From Bacillota bacterium (GTDB taxonomy: Bacteria > Bacillota > Desulfitobacteriia > Desulfitobacteriales > JAJXUE01), in assembly GCA_021783135.1 (NCBI GenBank), contig JAJXUE010000002.1, positions 1-36,614 of the forward strand: a DNA stretch of 36,614 bases. Reading direction: 5' to 3'. Positions within the stretch are counted from its first letter, which is position 1. Every line of letters begins with the position of its first letter. Under the pieces are notes generated by a model that made no database searches, was not told the DNA's origin, and saw only the letters and a program-made list of their open reading frames with translations. This document shows, in pieces, positions 6,548 through 14,809 of this stretch. Made by a program: the position numbers and the translations under genes.

Positions 6548-8136
6548 TACCTCGCACCCCCCTGTAACGCCTTGGCTACTTGCGCCGCAAACTGGGCGGC
6601 CGCCACATTGGACGCAAATACGGCTGCACCAGCTTGCTGCAGGGTATTTACCTGGCGAGCATAATCCTGGGGATCACGCTGCGTACCGCAGACATACGCC
6701 ACAAAAATAATTTTACGTCCGTCATTAAGAGCTATTTCACGCGCCTTGCGGATTGCCGGGGCCAACTCTTCCGCCGGGTCCGGGTGCGAGCCATAACCTA
6801 GCACCACATCCAGCAGGATTACAGCCGTCTGCGGATCACGCGCCTCCTGCACAATGCGGGCACGGCGCAAGGTGCAGTCAAGCATCGGGTGCGCCCGCCC
6901 CTGCGTGAAATAATCATCACCCAAATCCAACACAGTATGCTCCCTGCTCTTACCCGGGTCGCCTAACTTGGCCTCAGGTGCCAAAGGGGTATTCGAGTAG
7001 ATAAGGCCCAATTGCTCGCCCAGAATCAGCATGGCCTCATCACCTAAAGTCCCGCCGGAAAACAGTCCCCGCACATATTTCGGTCCATAGCTTAACCCTT
7101 TGATGCTCTTTAGCGCTAAACCATCTTCCCTACTCTCACCCTCCAGCGCACCGCCGGCAGCCTCGACAGCCATTTGCGCCGCTGCCAGTAAAGTTTTAGC
7201 GCGCCGCACTGTTGCGTGGCTGGGAGCCTCCACATCATCCCCAAGCACACAGTACACTGCGGGCTTACCGCACCGCTCTAAGGCCGTCAGGACCTTTGCC
7301 GCCACCTCCGGCGCAGCCGGTTTGGAGATGACCACAAGCACAGTTGTATCAGGATCATTGCGCAAAGCCTCGATCCCGTCTAAGAGCATGATTCCGCCTA
7401 CCTCACGCGACAGATCGCGCCCGCCTGTGCCAAGCGCCTGCGATATCCCTTGGCCTAAGCGGTCGATTTGTACGCTCACTTCCTGAATTCCGGTCCCGGA
7501 GGCTCCGACAATGCCAATGCTGCCACGCCTTACTGCATTAGCAAAAGCTAAGGGTACACCGTTGATAATAGCCGTACCACAGTCCGGCCCCATCAGCAGC
7601 AAGCCCTGTTTGTGAGCGTACTGCTTAAGCGCCACCTCATCGGCCAAGGCCACATTGTCGCTAAAAAGCAGCACATGTAAGCCCTTAGCTAGAGCCTGCC
7701 TGGCCTCACGCGCGGCAAATTGCCCCGGTACTGAGATTAGAGCCAGGTTGGCAACATTTTCTGCCAGCGCACGACCAAGTGACTTAGGTAGGGCCTGACC
7801 TGTCACCTGACCGGCGGCTTGACCGGCGACTTGACCGTTCAAGGGTTGCTTTACGCCCCCCCGAAGCATCGTTTCCGCTTGTTCCAAGGCATTTTCCACA
7901 CTCAGCACATCACTACCCCGCACTGCCAGCAGCAAATCGTTACTGCCTGCCTGCACATTCGACGCAAATTCCAAGCTTTCCAGCACCGCCAGGTTGAGCG
8001 GAGTAGCCATGGCGACTAAAGCCGCCTCCACGCCGCGCATACTTTGCAGCCGCTGTGATACGGCCAACAAAGTAACAGAGTCATAATAAGTATTGAACTT
8101 CACCAAGATTCTTTGGTTTTGCTGGTTTGATTCCAT
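6547..8136 (-). CDS. fdrA: FdrA/AllF, acyl-CoA synthetase-like subunit of oxamate carbamoyltransferase
   Basis: 529 residues. The protein resembles succinyl-CoA synthetase alpha plus beta-like domains: MGPDCGTAIINGVPLAF (about 182-198), then GIVGASGTGIQEVSVQIDRL with a glycine-rich phosphate loop near 211-217, and LDVVLGYGSHPDPAEEL toward the C-terminus. These are hallmarks of FdrA, the large partner of AllG and AllH. Two in-frame ATGs exist; the inner one at 8136 is preferred because GGGAG lies ten bases upstream, whereas it would be one base from the ATG at 8145. Its 5' end overlaps allH by 56 bp. A linker at residues 101-115 is a GQ-rich repeat encoded by four tandem 12-bp units, not expected in the family. 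Confidence 0.9.
   Translation of the reverse strand: MESNQQNQRILVKFNTYYDSVTLLAVSQRLQSMRGVEAALVAMATPLNLAVLESLEFASNVQAGSNDLLLAVRGSDVLSVENALEQAETMLRGGVKQPLNGQVAGQAAGQVTGQALPKSLGRALAENVANLALISVPGQFAAREARQALAKGLHVLLFSDNVALADEVALKQYAHKQGLLLMGPDCGTAIINGVPLAFANAVRRGSIGIVGASGTGIQEVSVQIDRLGQGISQALGTGGRDLSREVGGIMLLDGIEALRNDPDTTVLVVISKPAAPEVAAKVLTALERCGKPAVYCVLGDDVEAPSHATVRRAKTLLAAAQMAVEAAGGALEGESREDGLALKSIKGLSYGPKYVRGLFSGGTLGDEAMLILGEQLGLIYSNTPLAPEAKLGDPGKSREHTVLDLGDDYFTQGRAHPMLDCTLRRARIVQEARDPQTAVILLDVVLGYGSHPDPAEELAPAIRKAREIALNDGRKIIFVAYVCGTQRDPQDYARQVNTLQQAGAAVFASNVAAAQFAAQVAKALQGGAR
7794..7841. repeat. 12-bp tandem repeat x4 inside fdrA
   Basis: Four consecutive 12-base units (plus strand CCTGACCTGTCA, CCTGACCGGCGG, CTTGACCGGCGA, CTTGACCGTTCA) encode a Gly-Gln-x-x periodicity in the FdrA linker. 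The unit is a multiple of three, so slippage would change linker length without a frameshift. Confidence 0.9.
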
Positions 8137-9049
8137 TCCCGTCATGCTCCCTTATACGAATTTCGCAGCCCAGGATAATGCCGGCCAAAAGGTAACGGCC
8201 CGAACTCGCCCCTACTTGCAGCACACTCAAAGCCGTGGCAAAGACATCCGGACTGTTGCCGTAGATAGCATCGACCATCGCCACAAGGCGTGACGTACCT
8301 TCACCCCGCACAGCATACCAGAGCATTGTCTGGCTGATAGCATTAGTGCGCGCGCTGAGCTTATTCACAAGAGCTGCCAGATCAGTCTCAAACGCTGCAT
8401 CACAACCATCGTCGTTGACACAGCCGGCGTTTGCGTTACCTTCACTGCTACCTTCACCGCGGACATATGCGAGCAACACTCCTGCCACAAAATCGTCCCC
8501 ACTCGGCGTTAAGCCGGGACCGACTCCAACTAAGGCGTTTAGTGAGGCTGCCACCAAATCTAGCCGTTGCGTCAGTAGACCCAGTTGCAGGTGCTGTGCT
8601 TGCTCCCCATGCTGCGTAGCTAAGCCCGGAAACTGCAATTCCGCCCAGCTATGCACCCGTTGCCAGCAAAGCTCAACCTGCCGCGGCTGCCACTTACTTA
8701 AGGCGAGTGGGCTTGCACCTATATCACTTAAAGAATCTTCATGCACACGATAATTAAACACACGATAATTAAGCTTACGGCAATCAATCACAACCCGGCC
8801 AACACGCAAAATTTTGCCGTTAAACAAGACAATCCAGCCCGGCTCAAGATACTCCGCAAAGTCAATATGCTCCACCCACAGGGCGTTTGGTCCCATTGTA
8901 GCTGCGTTATTCACTAAAGCTAACAACGGTCGAGCGGAGGTCGCCTGCAAATTACACACGCTGCGAAACACAGAGTGTACCTTAAATTGCTCACACCCCA
9001 TACGCGCGGCAAAGTCCCGTCCCCATGCTTTACCCTCAAACGTCAGCAT
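8081..9049 (-). CDS. allH: AllH-type subunit of oxamate carbamoyltransferase (DUF2877, YlbF family)
   Basis: 322 residues. The family signature GVGPGLTPSGDDFVAG is at about 175-190, and LAALVNKLSARTNAISQTML matches the helix that follows it in DUF2877 proteins. AllH is the third component, with FdrA and AllG, of the carbamoyltransferase that phosphorolyses oxalurate. The ATG at 9047-9049 is chosen: AGGAGG is eight bases upstream, while the GTG at 9058 is almost inside the RBS. It starts 20 bp after the stop of the molybdenum hydroxylase large subunit and its 3' end overlaps fdrA, tying the hydroxylase and the carbamoyltransferase into one transcript. A short A/T-rich duplication around 8748-8772 encodes NYRVFNYRV. 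Confidence 0.9.
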   Translation of the reverse strand: MLTFEGKAWGRDFAARMGCEQFKVHSVFRSVCNLQATSARPLLALVNNAATMGPNALWVEHIDFAEYLEPGWIVLFNGKILRVGRVVIDCRKLNYRVFNYRVHEDSLSDIGASPLALSKWQPRQVELCWQRVHSWAELQFPGLATQHGEQAQHLQLGLLTQRLDLVAASLNALVGVGPGLTPSGDDFVAGVLLAYVRGEGSSEGNANAGCVNDDGCDAAFETDLAALVNKLSARTNAISQTMLWYAVRGEGTSRLVAMVDAIYGNSPDVFATALSVLQVGASSGRYLLAGIILGCEIRIREHDGNGIKPAKPKNLGEVQYLL

Positions 9050-9069
9050 CAGCACCACCTCCTGCGCAG

Positions 9070-11424
9070 CTAAGGTCTAGCTAACTTTGCCACTGCCAGG
9101 GCAATTTTTTCCGGTGTCAGAGGTAACTCATAAAAGTTGATGCCCAACGCATCGTACAGCGCATTGCCAATAACAGATGGAACGGATATCATCGGGTGTT
9201 CCCCCACGCCCCGCGCCCCAAACGGCCCGTCCGCCTGCGGGTTTTCCAGCAGGATTGGCACGATTTCCCGCGGAGTATCCTGAGCCGTAGGAATTTTATT
9301 GTCGGTAAACGAAGGGTTTAACAATTTACCGTCCGGACTATATTTGTACTCCTCACACAAGGCCGAGCCTAGCCCCTGCATAACCCCCCCGATTACTTGC
9401 CCTTTACACAGCTTGGGATTAAGCACTTGACCGACATCAAAGGCAGAGGCAATTTTGAGGACAGTGACTTCACCTGTTTCTATATCAACCTCAATTTCAG
9501 CCCCATGCGCCCCGTAAGTCCAATCCAGTGCCGGCAAGCCTTGTCCGTTATCATCCAAATTAGTCAGCCCCGGCGCCAGATACGTACCCCGTCCGATAAT
9601 CGGTCCGCCGATTGCATTGCCGTTTCGGTAGGTGTAGCCCATGGCCAAGGCCTGATAAGTGACAAACTGTTCCGGATGCTGGACATGGTAAATCCGTTCA
9701 TTGGCATGGGCCAGTTCGTCCACCGGGATCCGCAGCACCTGCGCCGCTGTGGCCTTTAACTGGCGCAGCACATCCTGCGCACAGCGAATTACCGCATTGC
9801 CGCCCATAAACGAATACTTCGAGGCCACAGTTTGCCAGTCATAGGGGCTATGATCGGTGTCCACTTCCCCACTCACTTTAATTTTGTCGAGTGGCATAGC
9901 CAAGATCTCAGCGGCAATTTGCGCCATCACGGTGTAAGCACCTTGCCCCATATCGGTGGCACCCAGCAGCATAATGACAGAGCCGTCCTCATTAAGTTGC
10001 ATAATCGCGCCGGTTGCAGTATTGGCCGGCATGGCGGGTGCTTTATGCAATACCGCCAGTCCCTTACCGCGCGCCTTACCACGCGCAATTCCAGCCGCGC
10101 GTTCAGCCGCAGACCGATAACCGCACCAGCCGATTTCACTTGCCACTGCACTTAAGCACTGATCAACCCGCCCGGAATTAGCGTTAATTCGCTCGCCGCT
10201 GATAGTGAGCGAACCCTCGCGCAGCAAATTTTGCTGCCGCAATTCATACGGGTCAATTTGCAAGCGTTGCGCTAATAGGTCCATATGGCGCTCGATCACC
10301 CAATGTGTCTCGAGATGCCCAAAGCCGCGATAGGCAGTACCGAAGACTTTATTGGTATAAAGGGTGCGCGAGTGCAGTTCAATATTGTCCAGCGCATACG
10401 GTCCTGCCCCGGCATAACCGGCAGCCCGGCCCACATTAACGGAGTAATCTGCATAAGCGCCACCGTCCCAGTCGAAATACAGCTGCATAGCCGTAATTTT
10501 GCCACCCTTAGTAATACCGGTTTTAACGCGTCCCCGCAGTCCCTCCCGGCACGGCAATTGGTTATATTCTTCTTCTCGACTGGCTTTAACCCGCACCGGA
10601 ATGCCGTTACAAGCACGTGAGAGCGCTAAGGCCAAAGGCTCCAGATGAATCCCGGCCTTCCCGCCAAACCCGCCGCCGATAAAGGGTACTACCACCTTAA
10701 TATCAGCACGCGCCAAGCCAAAAGCCTTAGCCAGCAAATTACGCACGGAAAAGGGTGATTGGGCCGAGGTCCAAATGGTCACGCGGTTCGAGGCAGGATG
10801 CGCTTGGGCAATTGATACGTGGGTTTCCAGCGGTGCATGCGCGACCTGGGGCAGACTAAGTTCATCCTCAAACACAAAATCCGCTGCGGCAAATCCCTGC
10901 TGCACATCACCGCGCCGGGTTTGGTGCCAGCTGGCAATGTTGGAGTCAGGCTGCGGGAAAAAAGCACCTTTGATATATTCCAGTTCATTAATATCCTCAT
11001 GTACGAGAGTTTGACCCGCCAGTGCTGCATCTACAGATAACACCGCCGGCAGCTCACTGTAGGTGACCTTGATTAAGCCTACCGCCCGCTCTGCGGTGAC
11101 CTCGTCCACTGCTGCTACAGCTGCAACAGGCTCACCTTGATAGCGCACCTTATGTCGCGCCAGAATGGGCTTATCTACCATGTATAACCCTAACAAGTAG
11201 GGCAAATCTGCCCCCGTGAGTATTGCTTTTACACCGGGCAAGGCTTTAGCTGCGGTAACATCGATAGCTACTATTAAGGCATGCGCGTGCGGTGAATGCA
11301 GAATTTTGGTATGCAGCATCCCGGGCAGGGAAAAATCATGCACATAAACGGCCTGACCGGTCACCTTCTGCCAGGCTTCGCTGCGTGTTTGAGCTGTTCC
11401 GACAACAGTGTAATGGTCACTCAC
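9070..11424 (-). CDS. xdhA: Xanthine dehydrogenase-family molybdenum-binding subunit
   Basis: 784 residues. Molybdopterin-binding landmarks are RYQGEPVAAVAAV (94-106), the cofactor loop FIGGGFGGKAG (248-258), AYRGFG (substrate-side Arg), a GATDMGQG loop, and near the C-terminus GARGVGE with the catalytic base Glu742. It hydroxylates an N-heterocycle with water and passes electrons through the 2Fe-2S and FAD partners. A GTG at 11422-11424 is the start: GGAGG lies seven to eight bases upstream, and the conserved N-terminus DHYTVVGTAQTRSEAWQKVT begins there; a 30-residue upstream extension would lie within the iron-sulfur gene. The two genes overlap by 8 bp. The neighbours suggest xanthine or hypoxanthine, but other hydroxylases of this fold (nicotinate, isoquinoline) cannot be excluded. 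Confidence 0.9.
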   Translation of the reverse strand: MSDHYTVVGTAQTRSEAWQKVTGQAVYVHDFSLPGMLHTKILHSPHAHALIVAIDVTAAKALPGVKAILTGADLPYLLGLYMVDKPILARHKVRYQGEPVAAVAAVDEVTAERAVGLIKVTYSELPAVLSVDAALAGQTLVHEDINELEYIKGAFFPQPDSNIASWHQTRRGDVQQGFAAADFVFEDELSLPQVAHAPLETHVSIAQAHPASNRVTIWTSAQSPFSVRNLLAKAFGLARADIKVVVPFIGGGFGGKAGIHLEPLALALSRACNGIPVRVKASREEEYNQLPCREGLRGRVKTGITKGGKITAMQLYFDWDGGAYADYSVNVGRAAGYAGAGPYALDNIELHSRTLYTNKVFGTAYRGFGHLETHWVIERHMDLLAQRLQIDPYELRQQNLLREGSLTISGERINANSGRVDQCLSAVASEIGWCGYRSAAERAAGIARGKARGKGLAVLHKAPAMPANTATGAIMQLNEDGSVIMLLGATDMGQGAYTVMAQIAAEILAMPLDKIKVSGEVDTDHSPYDWQTVASKYSFMGGNAVIRCAQDVLRQLKATAAQVLRIPVDELAHANERIYHVQHPEQFVTYQALAMGYTYRNGNAIGGPIIGRGTYLAPGLTNLDDNGQGLPALDWTYGAHGAEIEVDIETGEVTVLKIASAFDVGQVLNPKLCKGQVIGGVMQGLGSALCEEYKYSPDGKLLNPSFTDNKIPTAQDTPREIVPILLENPQADGPFGARGVGEHPMISVPSVIGNALYDALGINFYELPLTPEKIALAVAKLARP

Positions 11425-11905
11425 TTGCCGTCTCCTCCCTTTCCCGCTTAGCTGCCGCCTGAATGGCACTGACAATGGGTAAATACCCAGTACAACGGCA
11501 CAGGTTGCCCGCAATCGCTACTTTAATTTCCTCCTCACCGGGGTCTGAAGTGCGATCCAACAACGCCCGCGCCGACATTAGCATGCCGGGAGTGCAAAAA
11601 CCGCACTGCAAGGCGTCATGCTGTACAAATTCCTCCTGCAAAATAGCAAGCTTGCCGCCTTGAGCCAAGCCTTCTACCGTTTTCACCTCACACCCATCCG
11701 CTTCGACCGCGAGCATCAGGCAAGAATTTACCGCCCGCCCGTTGACCATAACCGTGCAAGCGCCGCATTCTCCCTCACCGCACCCTTCCTTCGCCCCAAA
11801 CAGACTGAGTTCACCGCGGAGAAATTCCAACAAAGTCTGGCCTGAGTCCACCTCAGCACTAATTGCTGCCCCATTTATACCGCAGGTAATCACGTGTTTA
11901 GCCAT
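11417..11905 (-). CDS. xdhC: Molybdenum hydroxylase 2Fe-2S subunit
   Basis: 162 residues, the usual size. The plant-type ferredoxin cluster has Cys42, Cys47, Cys50 and Cys62 (GCGEGECGACTV, then NSC). The second, helical 2Fe-2S cluster has CGFC at 101-104 and CRC at 136-138 (GNLCRCTGY). It relays electrons from the Mo centre to FAD. The ATG at 11903-11905 has AGGAGG eight bases upstream. It overlaps the FAD subunit gene by 8 bp and the Mo subunit gene by 8 bp, the tight FAD-FeS-Mo order typical of these operons. All eight cluster cysteines are present. Confidence 0.96.
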   Translation of the reverse strand: MAKHVITCGINGAAISAEVDSGQTLLEFLRGELSLFGAKEGCGEGECGACTVMVNGRAVNSCLMLAVEADGCEVKTVEGLAQGGKLAILQEEFVQHDALQCGFCTPGMLMSARALLDRTSDPGEEEIKVAIAGNLCRCTGYLPIVSAIQAAAKREREETASE

Positions 11906-12833
11906 CCTGTTTTCCTCCTGCCGTGACCAATGAACTTACCGCCCGCCGAACGAACACCGCCGCCATATGCCGCCGATATTCCGCTGTAGCACGCACATCG
12001 CTAATAGGGTGGATATACAGATTAATCGCTTGCGCAGCAAGCTCTGCTAAGGCAGGGGTAAACGGCTGGGCATTAAGCAGCTCCTCCAGAGCGAACAAGC
12101 GCAAAGGTGTAGGAGCGGCCGCAGCTACGGCAAAGCGAAACTGCTTAGCCGCATTAAGCCTCGCCGCCAGACCGATAATGCTTAAATCATGCCCCTTAAG
12201 CCTGCCTTGTTTTAAGTACAAACCGCCAACATCCGTCACGTTCGTCATACCCGTCGCACTCGTCGCACCTGTCGCACCCGTCGCACCCGTCGCACCTGTC
12301 GCATCCGTCGTATCGGGCAGAAATACGCCCTGTAACAATTCATCACGCTCTAAAACATGCTGCTTAACCCCGGTAAAGAAATCCTGCAATGGGATGCGGC
12401 GGCTACCACGTTGCGATACCACCTCTAGCACACCCTCATATACCAAAAGCGGGGGAACCAAATCCGCGGCCGGTGAAGCATTACAGATATTGCCGCCCAC
12501 GGTCGCCCGATTGCGCAGTTGATAGGAAGCTAACACCCGCGCCGCAGCCGCAAGCGCTGGAAAGTATTGTCGCACCACATCCGCCTCGGCCAGCCTATTG
12601 ACACAAACCGCCGCACCAATAGATAACCCCTGTCCCGGAGTGTAAGTTAAGGCAGTAAGTTCCTTGAGACCCTTGATGTCGATAACCAAAGCCGGCTGTA
12701 CCTGTTTACGCCGCAGTGCCACCAGCAAATCGGTCCCGCCGGAGAGAATTTTCACCTCCCGTTCCTTCTCTGCCAGGCACTGCACAGCATGCGTTAGAGT
12801 TATCGGTTTTGCATACTCAAAATTTGTTAACAA
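11898..12833 (-). CDS. xdhB: Molybdenum hydroxylase FAD subunit
   Basis: 311 residues. FAD motifs are ILSGGTDLL (29-37) and RNRATVGGNICNASPAADL (107-125), followed by a CO dehydrogenase-type C-terminal domain. It receives electrons from the 2Fe-2S subunit and passes them to NAD+ or another acceptor. The start is a TTG at 12831-12833 with GAGGTG seven bases upstream; the N-terminus LTNFEYAKPITLTHAV is right for the family. Residues 177-202 are a Gly-Ala-Thr repeat encoded by 9-bp tandem units, inserted where homologues go directly from the FAD domain to the GxYxKQGRR strand. It is the first gene of the xdh-all run. Confidence 0.93.
   Translation of the reverse strand: MLTNFEYAKPITLTHAVQCLAEKEREVKILSGGTDLLVALRRKQVQPALVIDIKGLKELTALTYTPGQGLSIGAAVCVNRLAEADVVRQYFPALAAAARVLASYQLRNRATVGGNICNASPAADLVPPLLVYEGVLEVVSQRGSRRIPLQDFFTGVKQHVLERDELLQGVFLPDTTDATGATGATGATGATSATGMTNVTDVGGLYLKQGRLKGHDLSIIGLAARLNAAKQFRFAVAAAAPTPLRLFALEELLNAQPFTPALAELAAQAINLYIHPISDVRATAEYRRHMAAVFVRRAVSSLVTAGGKQDG
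12234..12314. repeat. 9-bp tandem repeat, nine units, inside xdhB
   Basis: Nine consecutive 9-base units based on CGTCGCACC (plus strand) encode Gly-Ala-Thr on the minus strand. The central five units are nearly perfect; the outer units are decayed. The unit is a multiple of three, so gains or losses stay in frame. Confidence 0.92.
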
Positions 12834-12927
12834 GCCGAAACACCTCGTTTCTCTCGCCCTGCCCGAGGTATGGTATGAGTTTCCCTCCTAAGATAGATAT
12901 GCCGCAACACCGTAAAAAATTAGACAC

Positions 12928-12960
12928 AAAAAAAAGCAGGCTGCCCACAGGCAACCCGCT
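12928..12960 (-). terminator. Intrinsic terminator or attenuator ahead of xdhB
   Basis: On the minus strand AGCGGGTTGCC-TGTG-GGCAGCCTGCT is followed by eight T. It stands about 95 bp upstream of xdhB and just downstream of another terminator. It can be a second terminator for the upstream gene, or an attenuator if the xdh promoter lies above it. The sequence between it and xdhB (12834-12927) has no clear -35/-10 pair. Confidence 0.7.
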
Positions 12961-12993
12961 GGAACGTGATTTTTCGGCTATGGCATACTATAC

Positions 12994-13037
12994 CAAAAAA
13001 AGGTCCGTCTCATTCAAGCTAAGACGAACCTTTTTTT
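12994..13037 (-). terminator. Intrinsic terminator after the two-helix membrane protein gene
   Basis: An inverted repeat, GGTCCGTCT against AGACGAACC with one mismatch, is flanked by seven A on the left and seven T on the right, so it could work in both directions. On the minus strand it lies 59 bp past the stop of the 198-residue membrane protein gene. Confidence 0.8.
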
Positions 13038-13095
13038 AAGTAGACAATTTAACTAAAGCTGTATACTTTGCCAAAAAGAAAACTGACTACCAAGT

Positions 13096-13692
13096 TTACG
13101 CAGGCTGTTCCATTCTGCTGATGACCCGCGCAGACTCCTGTTCTTTTTCCGGACGCAACGGGAAAATCAAAATAAGTAGGGTAAAGGCAACTGCCACCAC
13201 GATCAAGTTTTGGATGCCAATCAGGGCAAAAACCACCGACCTAGCCGTAACAGAAGTACCAATAGCATAAGACTCGTCTTGCACTTCATCCAATGTAACT
13301 CCAGGTTGGACATAGGTTTGCAACCCATAAAAATCTACCGAATTAACCATCTTCAGCGCTGCCTGATAATAAGAGTCTTTGGTAGACGCAAAGATAAACC
13401 CATGTGTGGTATATATTTTGAGCATATCGATTTGCTGTCCGGCAAAGCCCTGTTTGGTGGACGAACGGTCAACGCGCAATATATCAGAAGGTACGAGATT
13501 ATAACTCTTGCCATTAGCTTGTACGACATAGTGAAAATCGTTACTTGCAGTAATGTTGGCGACATTAACAGTTAAGCCGGCAATTACGACCGAACATAAC
13601 AGCGCTAAAAGTACAAAACCTACGACTAGAGCACCCAGTATTGACTCACGGTTGGTTTTAGTCCATAAGGTCGGTTTGGAAATTTTAACCAC
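13096..13692 (-). CDS. Two-helix membrane protein of unknown function
   Basis: 198 residues, not recognised. A short cytoplasmic N-terminus is followed by a transmembrane helix at about 18-42, an extracytoplasmic domain of about 100 residues (45-148) rich in polar and aromatic residues with no cysteine pair, a second helix at about 151-177 and a charged tail. The extracytoplasmic domain contains two copies of an SYN/SYAI-like strand pattern but no known motif. The start is probably the GTG at 13690-13692, although AAAGGG is only two bases upstream. A good promoter and a terminator make it a single-gene unit between the glycan operon and the xdh operon. Membrane topology is seen; function is unknown. 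Confidence 0.75.
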   Translation of the reverse strand: MVKISKPTLWTKTNRESILGALVVGFVLLALLCSVVIAGLTVNVANITASNDFHYVVQANGKSYNLVPSDILRVDRSSTKQGFAGQQIDMLKIYTTHGFIFASTKDSYYQAALKMVNSVDFYGLQTYVQPGVTLDEVQDESYAIGTSVTARSVVFALIGIQNLIVVAVAFTLLILIFPLRPEKEQESARVISRMEQPA

Positions 13693-13723
13693 TACCCTTT
13701 CGACACATTTACCACAGTTCCCT

Positions 13724-13752
13724 ATTTTACACCAAATTTACATTTAACACAA
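13724..13752 (-). promoter_or_regulatory. Predicted sigma-A type promoter
   Basis: On the minus strand TTGTGT (13747-13752) and TAAAAT (13724-13729) are separated by exactly 17 bp. Transcription would start about 25 bp upstream of the 198-residue membrane protein gene. Confidence 0.55.
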
Positions 13753-13862
13753 GGTTTCCCTTTATTCTGAAAACTTAACACGCTCCATAGTCAGTATTTG
13801 AGCGACGGGGGGGATTTATACTTAAAGGCAATTTTAGCACAGAATATGTTGGCTTGCCTAAG

Positions 13863-14693
13863 CTACTTTACCCTGGCCGCTATTAAACAGCTTCCGCCAA
13901 TAGGTATCCTTTTCCTTTGCTTAATATTCTTTAATTCCCACGTCCAAAGCTTGTCTAATAACTTACTTACATTACTATTGCTGTTGTACGAATGGTCCTT
14001 GCCCGCTGACTTTCTCGCGTGCTTTATTCCTAAAGACGAAGGTATCTTGCGAAATAAAAAAATGGGCACAGGCAGAATCGCGAAAATATATGTCGCGTAT
14101 TCAACATTAAACCCCGCCTTCGTAAGCTTACTGATCAAATTTTCAAGCGTATATCTCCTAAAGTGTCCCGCGTCTATGTCTTCTAAAGACCACAACGCGT
14201 TATAGGCAGGAACTGAAATGTACAGCATTCCATCATCTGTTAAGAAACTTTTAATATCACGCAAGAATTTATTATCATCCTCAATGTGCTCGAGTACATC
14301 AAAGAGCCCGATTGAAGGGATTTGCTTAACACTTTGTATTGAATTTTCCAAAGTCGAACAAATAATTTTTTTTAAGCCTCTTTTCTTGGCATTTAAGGCT
14401 CCCTTGATGCTTGGTTCAATTAATACAACATCGAAACCAGCGTTCGCTAACCCCAATGAAACATATCCATTGCCACCCCCAACATCAAAGATTGTTGCGT
14501 CAGGTGAAAAGTGAGTGATCATTTCTGCTATGCATTTATTTCGATGGTTAAACCAAAAACTATTGTCTTCCACTTGGAAGCAAATATCATAGCCATCATC
14601 TGGGTATGATAACTCGATTTTACTATCGGAATACCAAATACCATCACTAAAATACAATTCTTCCTTTATTATCCCATCTAATATTGACACCAT
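13863..14693 (-). CDS. SAM-dependent class I methyltransferase of the glycan cluster
   Basis: 276 residues. Motif I is IFDVGGGNGYVSL (68-80); FDVLEHIEDDNKFL is the motif IV region and the post-motif LTDDGMLYISVPAYNALWS follows. The N-terminal segment with WFNHRNK before motif I is typical of methyltransferases in surface-glycan and GT-C clusters. It probably methylates a sugar or lipid-linked sugar; the acceptor is unknown. ATG at 14693 is favoured, with a GGGGG nine bases upstream acting as a weak RBS; a TTG five codons earlier is possible. It is the last gene of the wecE operon and AT-rich compared with rfbA and rfbB, as are the two genes before it. Confidence 0.85.
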   Translation of the reverse strand: MVSILDGIIKEELYFSDGIWYSDSKIELSYPDDGYDICFQVEDNSFWFNHRNKCIAEMITHFSPDATIFDVGGGNGYVSLGLANAGFDVVLIEPSIKGALNAKKRGLKKIICSTLENSIQSVKQIPSIGLFDVLEHIEDDNKFLRDIKSFLTDDGMLYISVPAYNALWSLEDIDAGHFRRYTLENLISKLTKAGFNVEYATYIFAILPVPIFLFRKIPSSLGIKHARKSAGKDHSYNSNSNVSKLLDKLWTWELKNIKQRKRIPIGGSCLIAARVK

Positions 14694-14809
14694 TCCGCTA
14701 GCCCCCAAGAACTTAATTGGTGTGATTATACTATTGCACCAATACTAACTAACAAATCCCATAATACAAATAGACTCTAAACCTGGCTATTCCGATGGTG
14801 ACCATTCTG

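Noticed and set aside
10285-10620. Open frames on the plus strand inside the Mo subunit gene
   Set aside because: Shadows of xdhA caused by its GC-biased codons; no start signals or family similarity.
11923-12522. Plus-strand open frame of 199 codons
   Set aside because: It is antisense to xdhB; its apparent Val-Ala-Pro repeat is only the other strand of the 9-bp repeat, and it has no RBS or family similarity.
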